Source: Komagataeibacter xylinus (GTDB lineage Bacteria; Pseudomonadota; Alphaproteobacteria; Acetobacterales; Acetobacteraceae). Taken from it: a DNA stretch of 64,000 nt. Under the pieces are notes generated by a model. The model ran no database searches and had not been told where the DNA came from. It saw only the letters and a program-made list of their open reading frames with translations. Shown here one piece after another: positions 9,079 to 17,546 of the stretch (position 1 is its first letter; every line of letters starts with the position of its first letter). The DNA is taken from contig NZ_CP041348.1 in the NCBI RefSeq assembly GCF_009834365.1, positions 211,001 through 275,000 on the forward strand. Reading direction: 5' to 3'. The position numbers and the translations under genes are program-made.

Positions 9079-10341
9079 ATGGATACCATCAGCCTTCTTG
9101 CTCTACTCCTGACGCTCTCGGCAGGCTTCAGCATTCTCAACCACCATACGTTGCGTGTTCCTGTCACGATCGGCGTTCTGGTCTTCTCATTGCTGACCTC
9201 GCTTCTGGTCATGATCCTGAACCCTCTGATCCCGGCCTATGACCTTCAGGCTCTCCCACGGTCTGTACTCGGCGCGATCAATCTGCCTGCGGCACTTCTG
9301 AACGGTGCCCTGTCGCTGCTGCTTTTTGTGGGAGCCATGCAGGTGGATGTCGGGCATCTGCGAGCAAAGCTGATGTCTGTGACCGCTCTCTCCATTCTGG
9401 GAACCGTTCTGGCCGTGGCGTTTCTGGCGGTCGCGGCGTGGTGTGTTTTCCCGCTGCTGGGCCATGCCGTTCCCTTTACATGGTGCATCGTGCTCGGCGC
9501 TATCCTCGCTCCGACAGACCCGGTTTCGGTCGTGGGAATGCTGAAACGTCTGGGACTGCCAGGACCGCTACAGGCCGTCTTTGCGGGCGAGAGCCTGTTC
9601 AATGACGGCGTGGGCGTCGTCATTTTCGGTGTGACGATCGGGCTGGCGACTGGAGACAGTCAAGGGGTGGGCGCTTCTGAGATTGCCATGAGCTTCTGCC
9701 GCGAAGCGCTCGGTGGTGGTCTTCTTGGAGCGATAACCGGGTGGATTGCTCTTCGTGTGCTCAAGGGACAGCGTGACCCGCATATTGATCTGCTGACCTC
9801 GCTGGCTCTGGCGACCGGAACCTTCAGCATCGCCAATCAGTTGGGGATGTCCGGTGCGATTGCCGTCGTCGTGGCCGGTCTCTGCTTCGGAACCAGCTAC
9901 AGCCATTCCATTTTCGATGAAGTATCGCGCAAGGAACTCGACATTGCATGGACGCTGATTGACGAAGTGCTGAACGTCCTGCTGTTCATGCTCATCGGCT
10001 TTGAAATACTGGAGATCACGCCGCATCTGTTCACGGTTCTGGCGACGCTTGCCGTGATCCCGCTGTCCATTGCCGTGCGGGCATTGAGTGTGCTGTTCTC
10101 CACCCTGCCGGTTCATCTCCGGCAGTGGGAGCGGGGCCGTGTCCTCGGCATCCTGACATGGGGCGGCCTGCGTGGCGGCATCTCGGTTTCTCTGGCGCTT
10201 GGCCTGCCGCACGGAGACCTGCGTGATCTGCTGCTGCCTGTCTGTTACGGTGTCGTGGTGTTCACCATCATCGTGCAGGGGCTGACCATGGAGCGGGTCG
10301 CCCGCAGGCTCTATCCGTCAATCGTCTCCCGGCCGCAGTAA
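9079..10341 (+). CDS. NhaP-type Na+(K+)/H+ antiporter (CPA1)
   Basis: A 420-residue inner-membrane cation/proton antiporter with about 12 hydrophobic segments. Diagnostic blocks are LGAILAPTDPVSVVGMLKRLG and FAGESLFNDGVGVVIFG (the ND transport pair), then LTWGGLRGGISVSLALGLP near the C-terminus. No long cytoplasmic tail, so it is shorter than eukaryotic NHEs and typical of bacterial NhaP-like proteins. Start ATG at 9079 follows GGTGAGGTC. The next gene begins inside its stop (TAATG). A relic copy of its upstream region and first codons occurs at 26.9 kb. Confidence 0.85.
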   Translation: MDTISLLALLLTLSAGFSILNHHTLRVPVTIGVLVFSLLTSLLVMILNPLIPAYDLQALPRSVLGAINLPAALLNGALSLLLFVGAMQVDVGHLRAKLMSVTALSILGTVLAVAFLAVAAWCVFPLLGHAVPFTWCIVLGAILAPTDPVSVVGMLKRLGLPGPLQAVFAGESLFNDGVGVVIFGVTIGLATGDSQGVGASEIAMSFCREALGGGLLGAITGWIALRVLKGQRDPHIDLLTSLALATGTFSIANQLGMSGAIAVVVAGLCFGTSYSHSIFDEVSRKELDIAWTLIDEVLNVLLFMLIGFEILEITPHLFTVLATLAVIPLSIAVRALSVLFSTLPVHLRQWERGRVLGILTWGGLRGGISVSLALGLPHGDLRDLLLPVCYGVVVFTIIVQGLTMERVARRLYPSIVSRPQ

Positions 10342-11024
10342 TGCCGTCTTCCCTTCTTCCCGTCTCGATTTCCGCCCGGCGGGTTCTCATTCTCGGGCTT
10401 GTCGCAGGCTATGTGGATGCCCTGAGTTTCGTCGATCTGAGCGGTGTCTTTGCCGGCGCGATGACCGGCAATACCACGCATATGGGCGCCTCGTTTATCA
10501 GTGGGAACTGGCAGCACGGCCTGCTTCTGATGGGTGTGCTGGGCGTATTTTTTCTTGCCGCTATTCTGGCCAGCCTGATGCGGCTGTTATGGTCGCCAGC
10601 TTGCGGGGTCATGGTCATGACGATCTTCATGGTTCTGGCGCAGGCGGTTCAGGGATCGTCCCTGCGTTACTGGGGAGAATTTCTCGTGCTTCCGGCACTT
10701 CTGGCCGTGCAGGGCGAAACGATCGCGAAATTCTCCGGCACGCCCATGCCCACGATCGTCGTGACGACAAACCTGTTAAAAGCCGCATCGGGAATTGCGG
10801 AATGGATGGCGTCATGGATTGCGCCGGACAGGAACATTCGCCCTATCGCAGGAAGCATTTTTCTGCCGCTACTTTCGTGGGGGGCTTTTCTGGCAGGCGT
10901 GATGGCCGCCGCTACGGGGCTGGCCCTGCACGGTAGTTTTCCGTTCCTCTGGCCCGTCCCTTTCCTTGTCTTTCTATACCGGGATATCTGGAAAACGGAG
11001 CGTTCCGGGCAGGACGATAATTGA
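10341..11024 (+). CDS. YoaK/DUF1275 family membrane protein
   Basis: A 227-residue protein with six hydrophobic segments. LILGLVAGYVDALSFVDLSGVFAGAMTGN is the DUF1275 hallmark, with TTNLLKAASGIAEWMA later. The family is an uncharacterised membrane family, possibly transport. It shares one base with the antiporter stop codon (TAATG), so the two are translationally coupled and may cooperate in ion homeostasis. About 250 bp after it (to 11278) hold no gene, only repeat-like sequence at 11111-11158. Confidence 0.85.
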   Translation: MPSSLLPVSISARRVLILGLVAGYVDALSFVDLSGVFAGAMTGNTTHMGASFISGNWQHGLLLMGVLGVFFLAAILASLMRLLWSPACGVMVMTIFMVLAQAVQGSSLRYWGEFLVLPALLAVQGETIAKFSGTPMPTIVVTTNLLKAASGIAEWMASWIAPDRNIRPIAGSIFLPLLSWGAFLAGVMAAATGLALHGSFPFLWPVPFLVFLYRDIWKTERSGQDDN

Positions 11025-11278
11025 ACACCCTGTCTGACAGGTCAGGATCAGACGCAGGACGTAACGCGTTTATGATGCGAATCTGCCTCTCGGTCAGGTC
11101 AGATTTTCATGCCTGACAGCCGACATTCAGCTTCCCCCCCAAATCTGCCTGTCGGCTTCACCAATTCAGCAGACAGGCAGTGCTCACCTCAAGTCAGACG
11201 AGGTTGTAAGCCTTCTGTTGTATTCCTCGTGAGGCTTCCCAAATTCATAGGAACTGCATCTTTTAAGAAGGATCTGTC

Positions 11279-12352
11279 ATGACCAGCCTGTTTGAGCCGA
11301 TTGAACTGGGAAGCATTTACGCCAAAAACAGAATTCTCATGGCGCCGCTGACACGCGGTCGGAGCACCCGTGATCATGTGCCCACCCCCATCATGGCCGA
11401 ATATTACGCGCAACGGGCCGGAGCCGGTCTGATCATCTCAGAAGCGACCGGGATCAGCCGCGAAGGTCTTGGCTGGCCGTATGCGCCGGGCCTGTGGTCG
11501 CAGGAACAGGTGGAAGCCTGGAAGCCCATCACCGCCGCAGTTCACGCCAAGGGCGGAAAGATTGTGGCCCAGCTCTGGCATATGGGTCGGATGGTTCATT
11601 CCAGCGTGACGGGCCAGCAACCTGTGTCCTGCTCGGCGACAAAAGCGCCTGAAGCCCTCCATACGTACGATGGCAAGCAGGCTCCCGAAGTCGCCCGCCC
11701 TCTCACCAAGGAGGACATTGCCCGCATCCTGAACGACTACGAAAATGCTGCTCGCAATGCCCTTCAGGCAGGCTTTGACGGTGTGCAGATTCATGCCGCC
11801 AACGGTTATCTGATCGACGAATTTCTGCGGGACGGCACCAATCATCGTTCCGACGAATATGGCGGTTCGCCGGAAAACCGCATCCGCTTCCTGCGTGAAG
11901 TCACCGAACGCGTGATCGCAACGATTGGCGCGCACAAAACGTCAGTAAGGCTGTCCCCCAATGGCGATACGCAGGGCTGCATCGACAGTCATCCAGGGCA
12001 GGTTTTTGTGCCGGCCGCAAAGCTGCTGAATGACCTCGATATCGCTTTCCTTGAACTGCGCGAGCCCGGACCGAACGGCACGTTCGGCAAGACCGACCAG
12101 CCCAAGCTGCATGGTCCGATCCGCGAAGTCTTCAGGAAGCCGCTGGTTCTGAATCAGGACTACACACGGGAAGAAGCGATCGAGACAGTCGCTACCGGTG
12201 TTGCGGACGCCATTTCGTTTGGTCGGCCTTTCCTCGCCAATCCGGACCTCGTGCGTCGTCTGGAAGACAATCTGCCCCAGAACAAGGACGATATCCGCAC
12301 CTGGTACTCGCAGGGTGCAGAAGGCTATACGGATTATCCGCTTGCTCGCTGA
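11279..12352 (+). CDS. nemA: Old yellow enzyme family alkene reductase (NemA-like)
   Basis: A 357-residue FMN-dependent ene-reductase. Blocks in order: LFEPIELGSIYAKNRILMAPLTRGRS, QLWHMGRMVH, FDGVQIHAANGYLIDEFLRDGTNHR with the catalytic H-x-x-N pair, EYGGSPENRIRFLREV and AISFGRPFLANPDLV binding FMN phosphate. It reduces activated alkenes, quinones and maleimides using NADPH. AAGAAGGATCTGTC precedes the start. A stem-loop directly follows the stop. It stands alone as a transcription unit. Confidence 0.9.
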   Translation: MTSLFEPIELGSIYAKNRILMAPLTRGRSTRDHVPTPIMAEYYAQRAGAGLIISEATGISREGLGWPYAPGLWSQEQVEAWKPITAAVHAKGGKIVAQLWHMGRMVHSSVTGQQPVSCSATKAPEALHTYDGKQAPEVARPLTKEDIARILNDYENAARNALQAGFDGVQIHAANGYLIDEFLRDGTNHRSDEYGGSPENRIRFLREVTERVIATIGAHKTSVRLSPNGDTQGCIDSHPGQVFVPAAKLLNDLDIAFLELREPGPNGTFGKTDQPKLHGPIREVFRKPLVLNQDYTREEAIETVATGVADAISFGRPFLANPDLVRRLEDNLPQNKDDIRTWYSQGAEGYTDYPLAR

Positions 12353-12367
12353 TACCCTATTTTTCCC

Positions 12368-12396
12368 GCAAGTTCCTTCCAATGGAAGGAACTTGC
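12368..12396 (+). terminator. Stem-loop after nemA
   Basis: A perfect 13-bp inverted repeat (GCAAGTTCCTTCC / GGAAGGAACTTGC) with a 3-nt loop begins 16 nt after the nemA stop. No clear T-run follows, so it may be a bidirectional or weak terminator. Confidence 0.6.
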
Positions 12397-12552
12397 ATTT
12401 GAACTATAGAAAATATTTAGCCGCCGACGTGATACTTGTCGTGAAGTAGGCGAAATCACCTGAATAGTTCTACTCCCTGCCATGAATGTGAACACTGCGA
12501 AAGGCTGTTTTCGGTAACTCTATCCCGATAGCCGACTGTCTGTTTCCCCCAG

Positions 12553-12882
12553 TCACCCGACGAGTAGTCTTGTTCGTTCGCGCACCGCTTCCAGTTCTCT
12601 TTCGGAGACCCGACCTTTATGCTTTGCTCGTCTGGCGCGCCAATCAAGACTGCGAACCTGATCAGAGAGAACCACGCTTGTCGGCTCTCCTGTCAAAGGC
12701 ACTTCAAAGGGATACCCTTTGATTTTTGTCGTTGTCGGGCAACAAACAATCATACCAGATTTTTTGTTGTAACTAACTGGCGAAAGCACCACAGCCGGGC
12801 GATGCCCAGATTGTTCACGCCCTGCCTGAGGATCAAACTCCAGCCAGACGATGTCTCCGCAATCTGGCACCCATGCTGACAT
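12553..12882 (-). CDS. mazF: MazF-family endoribonuclease toxin
   Basis: A 109-residue MazF/PemK toxin: VPDCGDIVWLEFDPQAGREQSGHRPAVVLSP, then CCPTTTKIKGYPFEV and SVVLSDQVRSLDWRAR, which carry the loop and Arg residues used for sequence-specific mRNA cleavage. Its ATG abuts the stop codon of the upstream antitoxin with no gap. Both genes are complete. It lies next to the start of the integrative-element backbone and may help keep it. Confidence 0.92.
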   Translation of the reverse strand: MSAWVPDCGDIVWLEFDPQAGREQSGHRPAVVLSPVSYNKKSGMIVCCPTTTKIKGYPFEVPLTGEPTSVVLSDQVRSLDWRARRAKHKGRVSERELEAVRERTRLLVG

Positions 12883-13125
12883 TTACCAGATCTCTCCGCC
12901 AATTTCAGGCCCAAAACTCACTTCACCGTGACGGTTATCATCCGTGATGGCGGCAGTCAGGGTGTCCAGCGAAAGGACAGCAGGGTGAACCGGTTGAATG
13001 ATGATACGCCCATCTTCTTCCCGGACATCAACAGCCTGATTGATCTGTAGGTGAACCGCTTCAAGGATATTGGCTGGTAGACGGATGGCAGCGCTGTTCC
13101 CCCATTTGCGAACGGTCCCATGCAT
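12883..13125 (-). CDS. mazE: MazE-type antitoxin
   Basis: An 80-residue antitoxin with an N-terminal AbrB/MazE swapped-hairpin DNA-binding domain (GTVRKWGNSAAIRLPANILEAVHL) and an acidic C-terminal segment that neutralises MazF. Followed immediately by mazF. A near-palindromic operator lies just upstream. Confidence 0.92.
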   Translation of the reverse strand: MHGTVRKWGNSAAIRLPANILEAVHLQINQAVDVREEDGRIIIQPVHPAVLSLDTLTAAITDDNRHGEVSFGPEIGGEIW

Positions 13126-13141
13126 TGGATCTCTCCTTTGT

Positions 13142-13162
13142 GTGTCTACATTGTAGATACAC
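13142..13162. promoter_or_regulatory. Palindromic mazEF operator candidate
   Basis: TCTACA-T-TGTAGA at 13145-13157, flanked by GTG and TACAC, forms a near-perfect palindrome 17 bp upstream of the mazE ATG. AbrB-type antitoxins bind such repeats to autoregulate. Inferred from position. Confidence 0.55.
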
Positions 13163-13259
13163 CTTCGGCCACTTCTGTTTCAAGCTAAAAGTAGCCAATG
13201 TCCGCTTCCAATGAGCCAGGTATGCAAACCGGACCTTCTGCATTCCCCCCTTAACCGAC

Positions 13260-13694
13260 TCAGGTATCGTGCCGTTCCGCCTCAGATCCCACGTCCAGCC
13301 TGACCTCATCATCCAGCGTCGTCCCACGCGCCAACCTGCGTCCGACAGCCTCGACAAAGCCGTCATACCGCTCCCGCCCCTTGCTCTGCGCCGCAGCCAA
13401 AGCCGCATCGGGCAGTGGGGGAGTGCTGGTGAGCCAGAACCGCACGAACACGGCGAGCGATTCATTGGAGATCGTCACCCGTCGTTCCATCCGCTCCAGC
13501 TGCCGCGTCATCCGGTCCAGCCGCCGAGCGAGCGCCGCCTCCAGCCGCTCCGGCCCATCCGGCGACAGAAACGATGCCAGCGCCGTCTCCACAATCAGCG
13601 CCTGCGGCACCTTCTTACGGGCGGCGTAATCGGCGAGCCTGACACTAAGGTCAGCGGGTAGCCGGATCGTGTGTCTGATCCGCATGGCGGTCAC
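13260..13694 (-). CDS. CopG-like ribbon-helix-helix protein of the transfer module
   Basis: A 144-residue protein with an N-terminal ribbon-helix-helix (RIRHTIRLPADLSVRLADYAARK) and a coiled coil (RLEAALARRLDRMTRQLERMERR). In this family of alphaproteobacterial elements such a gene sits between traG and trbB. Here it starts with GTG overlapping the traG stop (GTGA); an internal ATG at 13685 is an alternative. No trbB follows: the next sequence is intergenic repeat and mazEF, so the mating-pore genes are missing from this point. Confidence 0.75.
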   Translation of the reverse strand: MTAMRIRHTIRLPADLSVRLADYAARKKVPQALIVETALASFLSPDGPERLEAALARRLDRMTRQLERMERRVTISNESLAVFVRFWLTSTPPLPDAALAAAQSKGRERYDGFVEAVGRRLARGTTLDDEVRLDVGSEAERHDT

Positions 13695-15670
13695 AGCCCC
13701 ATCCGATCACCAGGATCGAGCGACACCTGCCGCGCGAGAGCCCGCTCCCCGCGCCGCAGGGTCTGTGCCCGTGTAGCATCGTCCTCGGATTCATCCTCAG
13801 GCGGGTCGAACTCACGCACCGGCTTCCTTGGTGCCTGTACTACCTCTTCCTGTTCCGGCAGTTCCGGCTCACGGCGGATGCCAGCATTGGCGGGATCATC
13901 ATCCCCATTGCTGGCAGGAGGCGGCTGCACCACGTCGGCCCAGTCCCCCGGCGGCGGTCCGATGGGTGGCGTTCCATCCGGAGCCAGAGGCGGCTCGAAC
14001 CGGGGTGGCGGGAGGACGCGCGCGGCCAGTTCGGCGTCTTCGAAATACCGCGCCTTGCGCGCCCGGATCGGCGGGCAGCCCGAGACCATTACCAGTTCTT
14101 CGTCAGGGGGAAGCTGCATGATCTCGCCGGACGTCAGCAGCGGCCGCGCGGTTTCGTGGCGCGTCACCATCAGATGCCCGAGCCACGGCGAAAGCCGGTG
14201 GCCGGCATAGTTCTTCGCGTCACGAATCTCGGTCGCGGTGCCGAGCGCGTCGGAGACCCGTTTGGCGGTCCGTTCATCGTTGGTCGCGAAACTGACCCGG
14301 ACATGGCAGTTGTCGAGGATCGAGTTGTTCTGCCCATAGGCTTTTTCGATCTGGTTCAGGCTCTGTCCGATCAGGAAGCTCTTGATCCCATAGCCCGCCA
14401 TAAAGGCCAGCGCGCTCTCGAAGAAGTCCAGCCGCCCCAGCGCCGGGAACTCATCGAGCATCAGCAGCAGGCGATGGCGGCGCTTCGCCTCCAGTTCCTC
14501 GGTCAGACGACGGCCGATCTGATTGAGCACCAGCCGGACCAGCGGCTTGGTGCGGCTGATATCCGATGGGGGTACCACCAGATACAGCGTCGCCGGATGG
14601 CTGCCGGCGACAAGGTCCCGGATCCGCCAGTCGCAGCGCCGGGTCACATGCGACACCACCGGATCACGATATAGACCGAGAAACGACATGGCGGTGGACA
14701 GCACGCCCGAGCGTTCATTGTCGCTCTTGTTCAGCAGTTCCCGCGCGGAACTGGCGACCACCGGATGCACACCCTTCGCGCCAAGATGTGGCGTGGTCAT
14801 CATGGCGCGCAGCGTGGTCTCGATCGCCCGCTTGGGGTCGGAGAGGAAATTGGCGACCCCGGCCAGGGTCTTGTCTTCCTCGGCGTAGAGGACATGCAGG
14901 ATGGTGCCGACCAGCAAGGCGTGGCTGGTCTTTTCCCAATGGTTGCGCTTCTCAAGGGCGCCCTCGGGATCGACCAGCACATCGGCGATGTTCTGCACGT
15001 CGCGGACTTCCCGTTCACCGCGCCGGACCTCCAGCAGTGGATTGTAGGCGGCGCTGGCGAGGTTGGTCGGATCGAACAGCAGCACCCGACCAAAGCGGGC
15101 GCGCCAGCCGGCGGTCAGTGTCCAGTTCTCGCCCTTGATGTCATGGACGATCGCCGCACCTGGCCAGGTCAGCAGCGTCGGCACCACCAGTCCCACCCCC
15201 TTGCCCGAGCGGGTGGGCGCGAAGCACAGGACATGTTCCGGCCCATCATGGCGAAGATAGGCATCGGCCGAGCGGCCCAGCACCACGCCATCGGGGGCGA
15301 GTAATCCGGCGCGACGGATCTCGCGCGGGTCGGCCCAATGCGCTGAGCCATAAGTGGTGGCGCGCTTCTTCTCGCGGGCGCGCCAGACGGACATCGTGAT
15401 CGCGACGATGACGGCGGCCACGCCGCCCGCCGCCGCGATATACCCGCCGATGGTAAAGATGTCCGGAGCATAGGCGTCGTAGGCGAACCACCACCAGAAG
15501 AATTCCGGCGGATAATAGACTGGCCAACTGAGCAGCATGAACCACGGAGCGCCAAGCTGCGTCTGGAAGCCGAGCCGCCAGGCGGTCCATTGCGTCGCCG
15601 CCCACGTGAAGGCGAGGATCACGGTGCCGACAGCAAACACCGAGCCCCAGAGGATCCTGGTCTGGTTCAT
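13691..15670 (-). CDS. traG: Type IV coupling protein TraG/VirD4
   Basis: A 659-residue T4CP that delivers relaxase-bound DNA to a mating channel. Two or three membrane segments occupy residues 1-95, then Walker A APTRSGKGVG near 150 and Walker B LLLMLDEFPALG in the middle, with FLIGQSLNQIEKAYG after it. The C-terminus is a Pro-rich, acidic tail. Overlaps the CopG-like gene by 4 nt. Complete and probably functional, though no trb channel genes are in the window. Confidence 0.92.
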   Translation of the reverse strand: MNQTRILWGSVFAVGTVILAFTWAATQWTAWRLGFQTQLGAPWFMLLSWPVYYPPEFFWWWFAYDAYAPDIFTIGGYIAAAGGVAAVIVAITMSVWRAREKKRATTYGSAHWADPREIRRAGLLAPDGVVLGRSADAYLRHDGPEHVLCFAPTRSGKGVGLVVPTLLTWPGAAIVHDIKGENWTLTAGWRARFGRVLLFDPTNLASAAYNPLLEVRRGEREVRDVQNIADVLVDPEGALEKRNHWEKTSHALLVGTILHVLYAEEDKTLAGVANFLSDPKRAIETTLRAMMTTPHLGAKGVHPVVASSARELLNKSDNERSGVLSTAMSFLGLYRDPVVSHVTRRCDWRIRDLVAGSHPATLYLVVPPSDISRTKPLVRLVLNQIGRRLTEELEAKRRHRLLLMLDEFPALGRLDFFESALAFMAGYGIKSFLIGQSLNQIEKAYGQNNSILDNCHVRVSFATNDERTAKRVSDALGTATEIRDAKNYAGHRLSPWLGHLMVTRHETARPLLTSGEIMQLPPDEELVMVSGCPPIRARKARYFEDAELAARVLPPPRFEPPLAPDGTPPIGPPPGDWADVVQPPPASNGDDDPANAGIRREPELPEQEEVVQAPRKPVREFDPPEDESEDDATRAQTLRRGERALARQVSLDPGDRMGL

Positions 15671-15789
15671 GACAGGAACCGACCAGACAGCTCGATTCTC
15701 CGATATTCAAGGTCTAATGACAACGCCTGGGGCCGCAGGACAGCAGCGGATAATAAACGGACGGACGGCCAGTCCGCAGGGATTGAACG

Positions 15790-16209
15790 ATGACCGACAC
15801 CATCCGCCTGATCGACTCCATCGCCAGCTATCATGCCCATGTCTATTTCGACGGCGCAATGGAACGCGCGGCGGCGGAAAGGCTTCGCGCCGAGGTCGCC
15901 GAGCGCTTCGTGGTCCGGCTGGGTCGCTGGCACGAGGTTCCGGTCGGCCCACACACGTTGCCGATGTATCAGATCGCCTTCGAGACCGGGCTGTTCGCGA
16001 CGCTCGTTCCCTGGCTGATACTCAATCACCGGGGCCTGAGCATCCTGATCCACCCGAATACGCGTTCTCCGCGCCGGGATCACATCAGCGACGGACTCTG
16101 GCTCGGGCAGCGTCGCGCCTTGCTGCCAGAGCAGCTACCGGAAGACTCGCTGAAGGCGGACGACGCAGGGGCTCCGAATACTGAACCGGCGGGCACGGCG
16201 CCGATCTGA
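15790..16209 (+). CDS. DOPA 4,5-dioxygenase family protein
   Basis: A 139-residue protein of the DOPA 4,5-dioxygenase family (vicinal oxygen chelate-like, non-haem iron). The motifs SYHAHVYFDG, GRWHEVPVGPHTLPMYQIAF, VPWLILNHRGLSILIHPNTR and DHISDGLWLGQ contain the conserved His residues (H-x-H, RWHE, HPNT, DH). It would cleave catechol-type rings. It is divergent from traG (119 bp between starts) and is cargo on the element, probably unrelated to transfer. Confidence 0.8.
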   Translation: MTDTIRLIDSIASYHAHVYFDGAMERAAAERLRAEVAERFVVRLGRWHEVPVGPHTLPMYQIAFETGLFATLVPWLILNHRGLSILIHPNTRSPRRDHISDGLWLGQRRALLPEQLPEDSLKADDAGAPNTEPAGTAPI

Positions 16210-16313
16210 CGCCAGCCCGAAGCCAGGAGCGTGGCAGCGTTCTATTGGTTGCTTTGGTTGTCATGGTTTCCTATATTGCCATCACGAAGAAGACTCTGCC
16301 AGGAGGCGACAGG

Positions 16314-16940
16314 ATGCCCACGACACCCGTTTCGGAAACGCGCGCCCGCGTTGCGGGAAGCCATACGAGAACCCGACTTCTCGGCGTGGGCAGCATCGTG
16401 ATGGTGCCTGCCGGGCTGGAACTGGCGGCACGCAAGACAGCCCCCGGACGTGTCAGCGCGAAGCCACAGGTGCTGGAATACGAGGTTCGTCCGCAAGCCG
16501 GTCGCTCCCCCTCCCGCGAGACCGCTACAGATGCCTATGCGGTCGGCCCGCGGGGACTTGCCCTGTTACGCGGGAAACAGATCAGGGACGACGATCTTCG
16601 GCGCGCGGGCGGTGCCTACACGCTCGATCAGGTCAGGGAACTGCTCAGAGTCACGCGCCAGGCCATCGAGAAGAAGGTCCGTGAACAGGCGATCCTGGCG
16701 GTTCCGGGACCGAGCGGCGAGCGGCGCTATCCGGTCGCGCAGTTCACCGGCGATGGGGTCATGTCGGGTTTGAAGCCGGTGCTCGCCGCCCTGCCAAGCG
16801 AAAGCGCATGGTTCCGTCTGAATTTCCTGGTCACGCCGCTCGCACAACTCGACGGGCAGACACCGATCGAAGCGCTGGGCGCCGGCAAGACAGAGGCGGT
16901 GGTGAAAGCCGCGCAGTCCATCGGCGTCCAGGGCGGCTGA
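16314..16940 (+). CDS. Xre/MbcA/ParS-type antitoxin of a RES module
   Basis: A 208-residue antitoxin. A helix-turn-helix-like stretch (YTLDQVRELLRVTRQAIEKKVRE) near residue 110 is followed by the DUF2384 toxin-binding domain ending WFRLNFLVTPLAQLDGQTPIEALGAGK. The ATG at 16314 is preferred since AGGAGG lies 7 nt upstream. It precedes the RES toxin by 4 nt. The N-terminal 90 residues are basic and of no clear family. Confidence 0.8.
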   Translation: MPTTPVSETRARVAGSHTRTRLLGVGSIVMVPAGLELAARKTAPGRVSAKPQVLEYEVRPQAGRSPSRETATDAYAVGPRGLALLRGKQIRDDDLRRAGGAYTLDQVRELLRVTRQAIEKKVREQAILAVPGPSGERRYPVAQFTGDGVMSGLKPVLAALPSESAWFRLNFLVTPLAQLDGQTPIEALGAGKTEAVVKAAQSIGVQGG

Positions 16941-16944
16941 CCGC

Positions 16945-17535
16945 GTGCCGGACCAGCCCTGGCCGCCGGGAGACCTCGCTTCCCGGCAACCCCGCTGGCG
17001 CATTCTGCCCGCGGGCCATCCCCTGCATCGTTTTCACTCCCGCGCTCATGACCCCGTCTATTTCGACCGTTCGCGCTCCGGGCGTCTCAACGCGCCGAAC
17101 GGCTCTCATGGCGTTCTCTACACGGCGGAACAGCAGGCCGGCGCGTTCGCGGAGACGTTCCTGCGCGCGCCAGGACGCACGCTGCTGCCGATGGATCTCA
17201 TCGCCGCCAAGGCCTGCGCCATCCTGAGCGCCAATCGAGAACTGCGGCTGGTGGAGCTGCACGGTCCCGGACTGGCTGTACTCGGCGCCACGGCGGAGGT
17301 CACATCATCCGGCCTGCCGTACGATCTGCCGCACGCGTGGTCGAAAGCCGTTCACGACGCATGGTCCGATGCGGACGGCATCAGCTACCGCGCCCGTCAT
17401 GACAACGATCAGATCTGTTTCGCTCTTTTCAACCGGACGGAGAGCGCGATTGCGATCGCCTCCCAGAGCGACAATCTCGATGCGGACTGGTTCTATGAAC
17501 TGATGGAGATCTATGGCGTGGGACTGACGAGCTGA
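16945..17535 (+). CDS. RES-domain toxin (NAD+-degrading)
   Basis: A 196-residue RES-family toxin. Expected Arg, Glu and Ser positions are visible: LHRFHSRAHDPVYF, GAFAETFLRAPGRT and GISYRARHDNDQICFALF. RES toxins such as MbcT and ParT phosphorolyse NAD+ or ADP-ribosylate targets. GTG start 4 nt after the antitoxin. It is inserted between coupling protein and relaxase, on the opposite strand, and likely acts as an addiction module. Confidence 0.85.
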   Translation: MPDQPWPPGDLASRQPRWRILPAGHPLHRFHSRAHDPVYFDRSRSGRLNAPNGSHGVLYTAEQQAGAFAETFLRAPGRTLLPMDLIAAKACAILSANRELRLVELHGPGLAVLGATAEVTSSGLPYDLPHAWSKAVHDAWSDADGISYRARHDNDQICFALFNRTESAIAIASQSDNLDADWFYELMEIYGVGLTS

Positions 17536-17546
17536 CCGGCAAGGTT

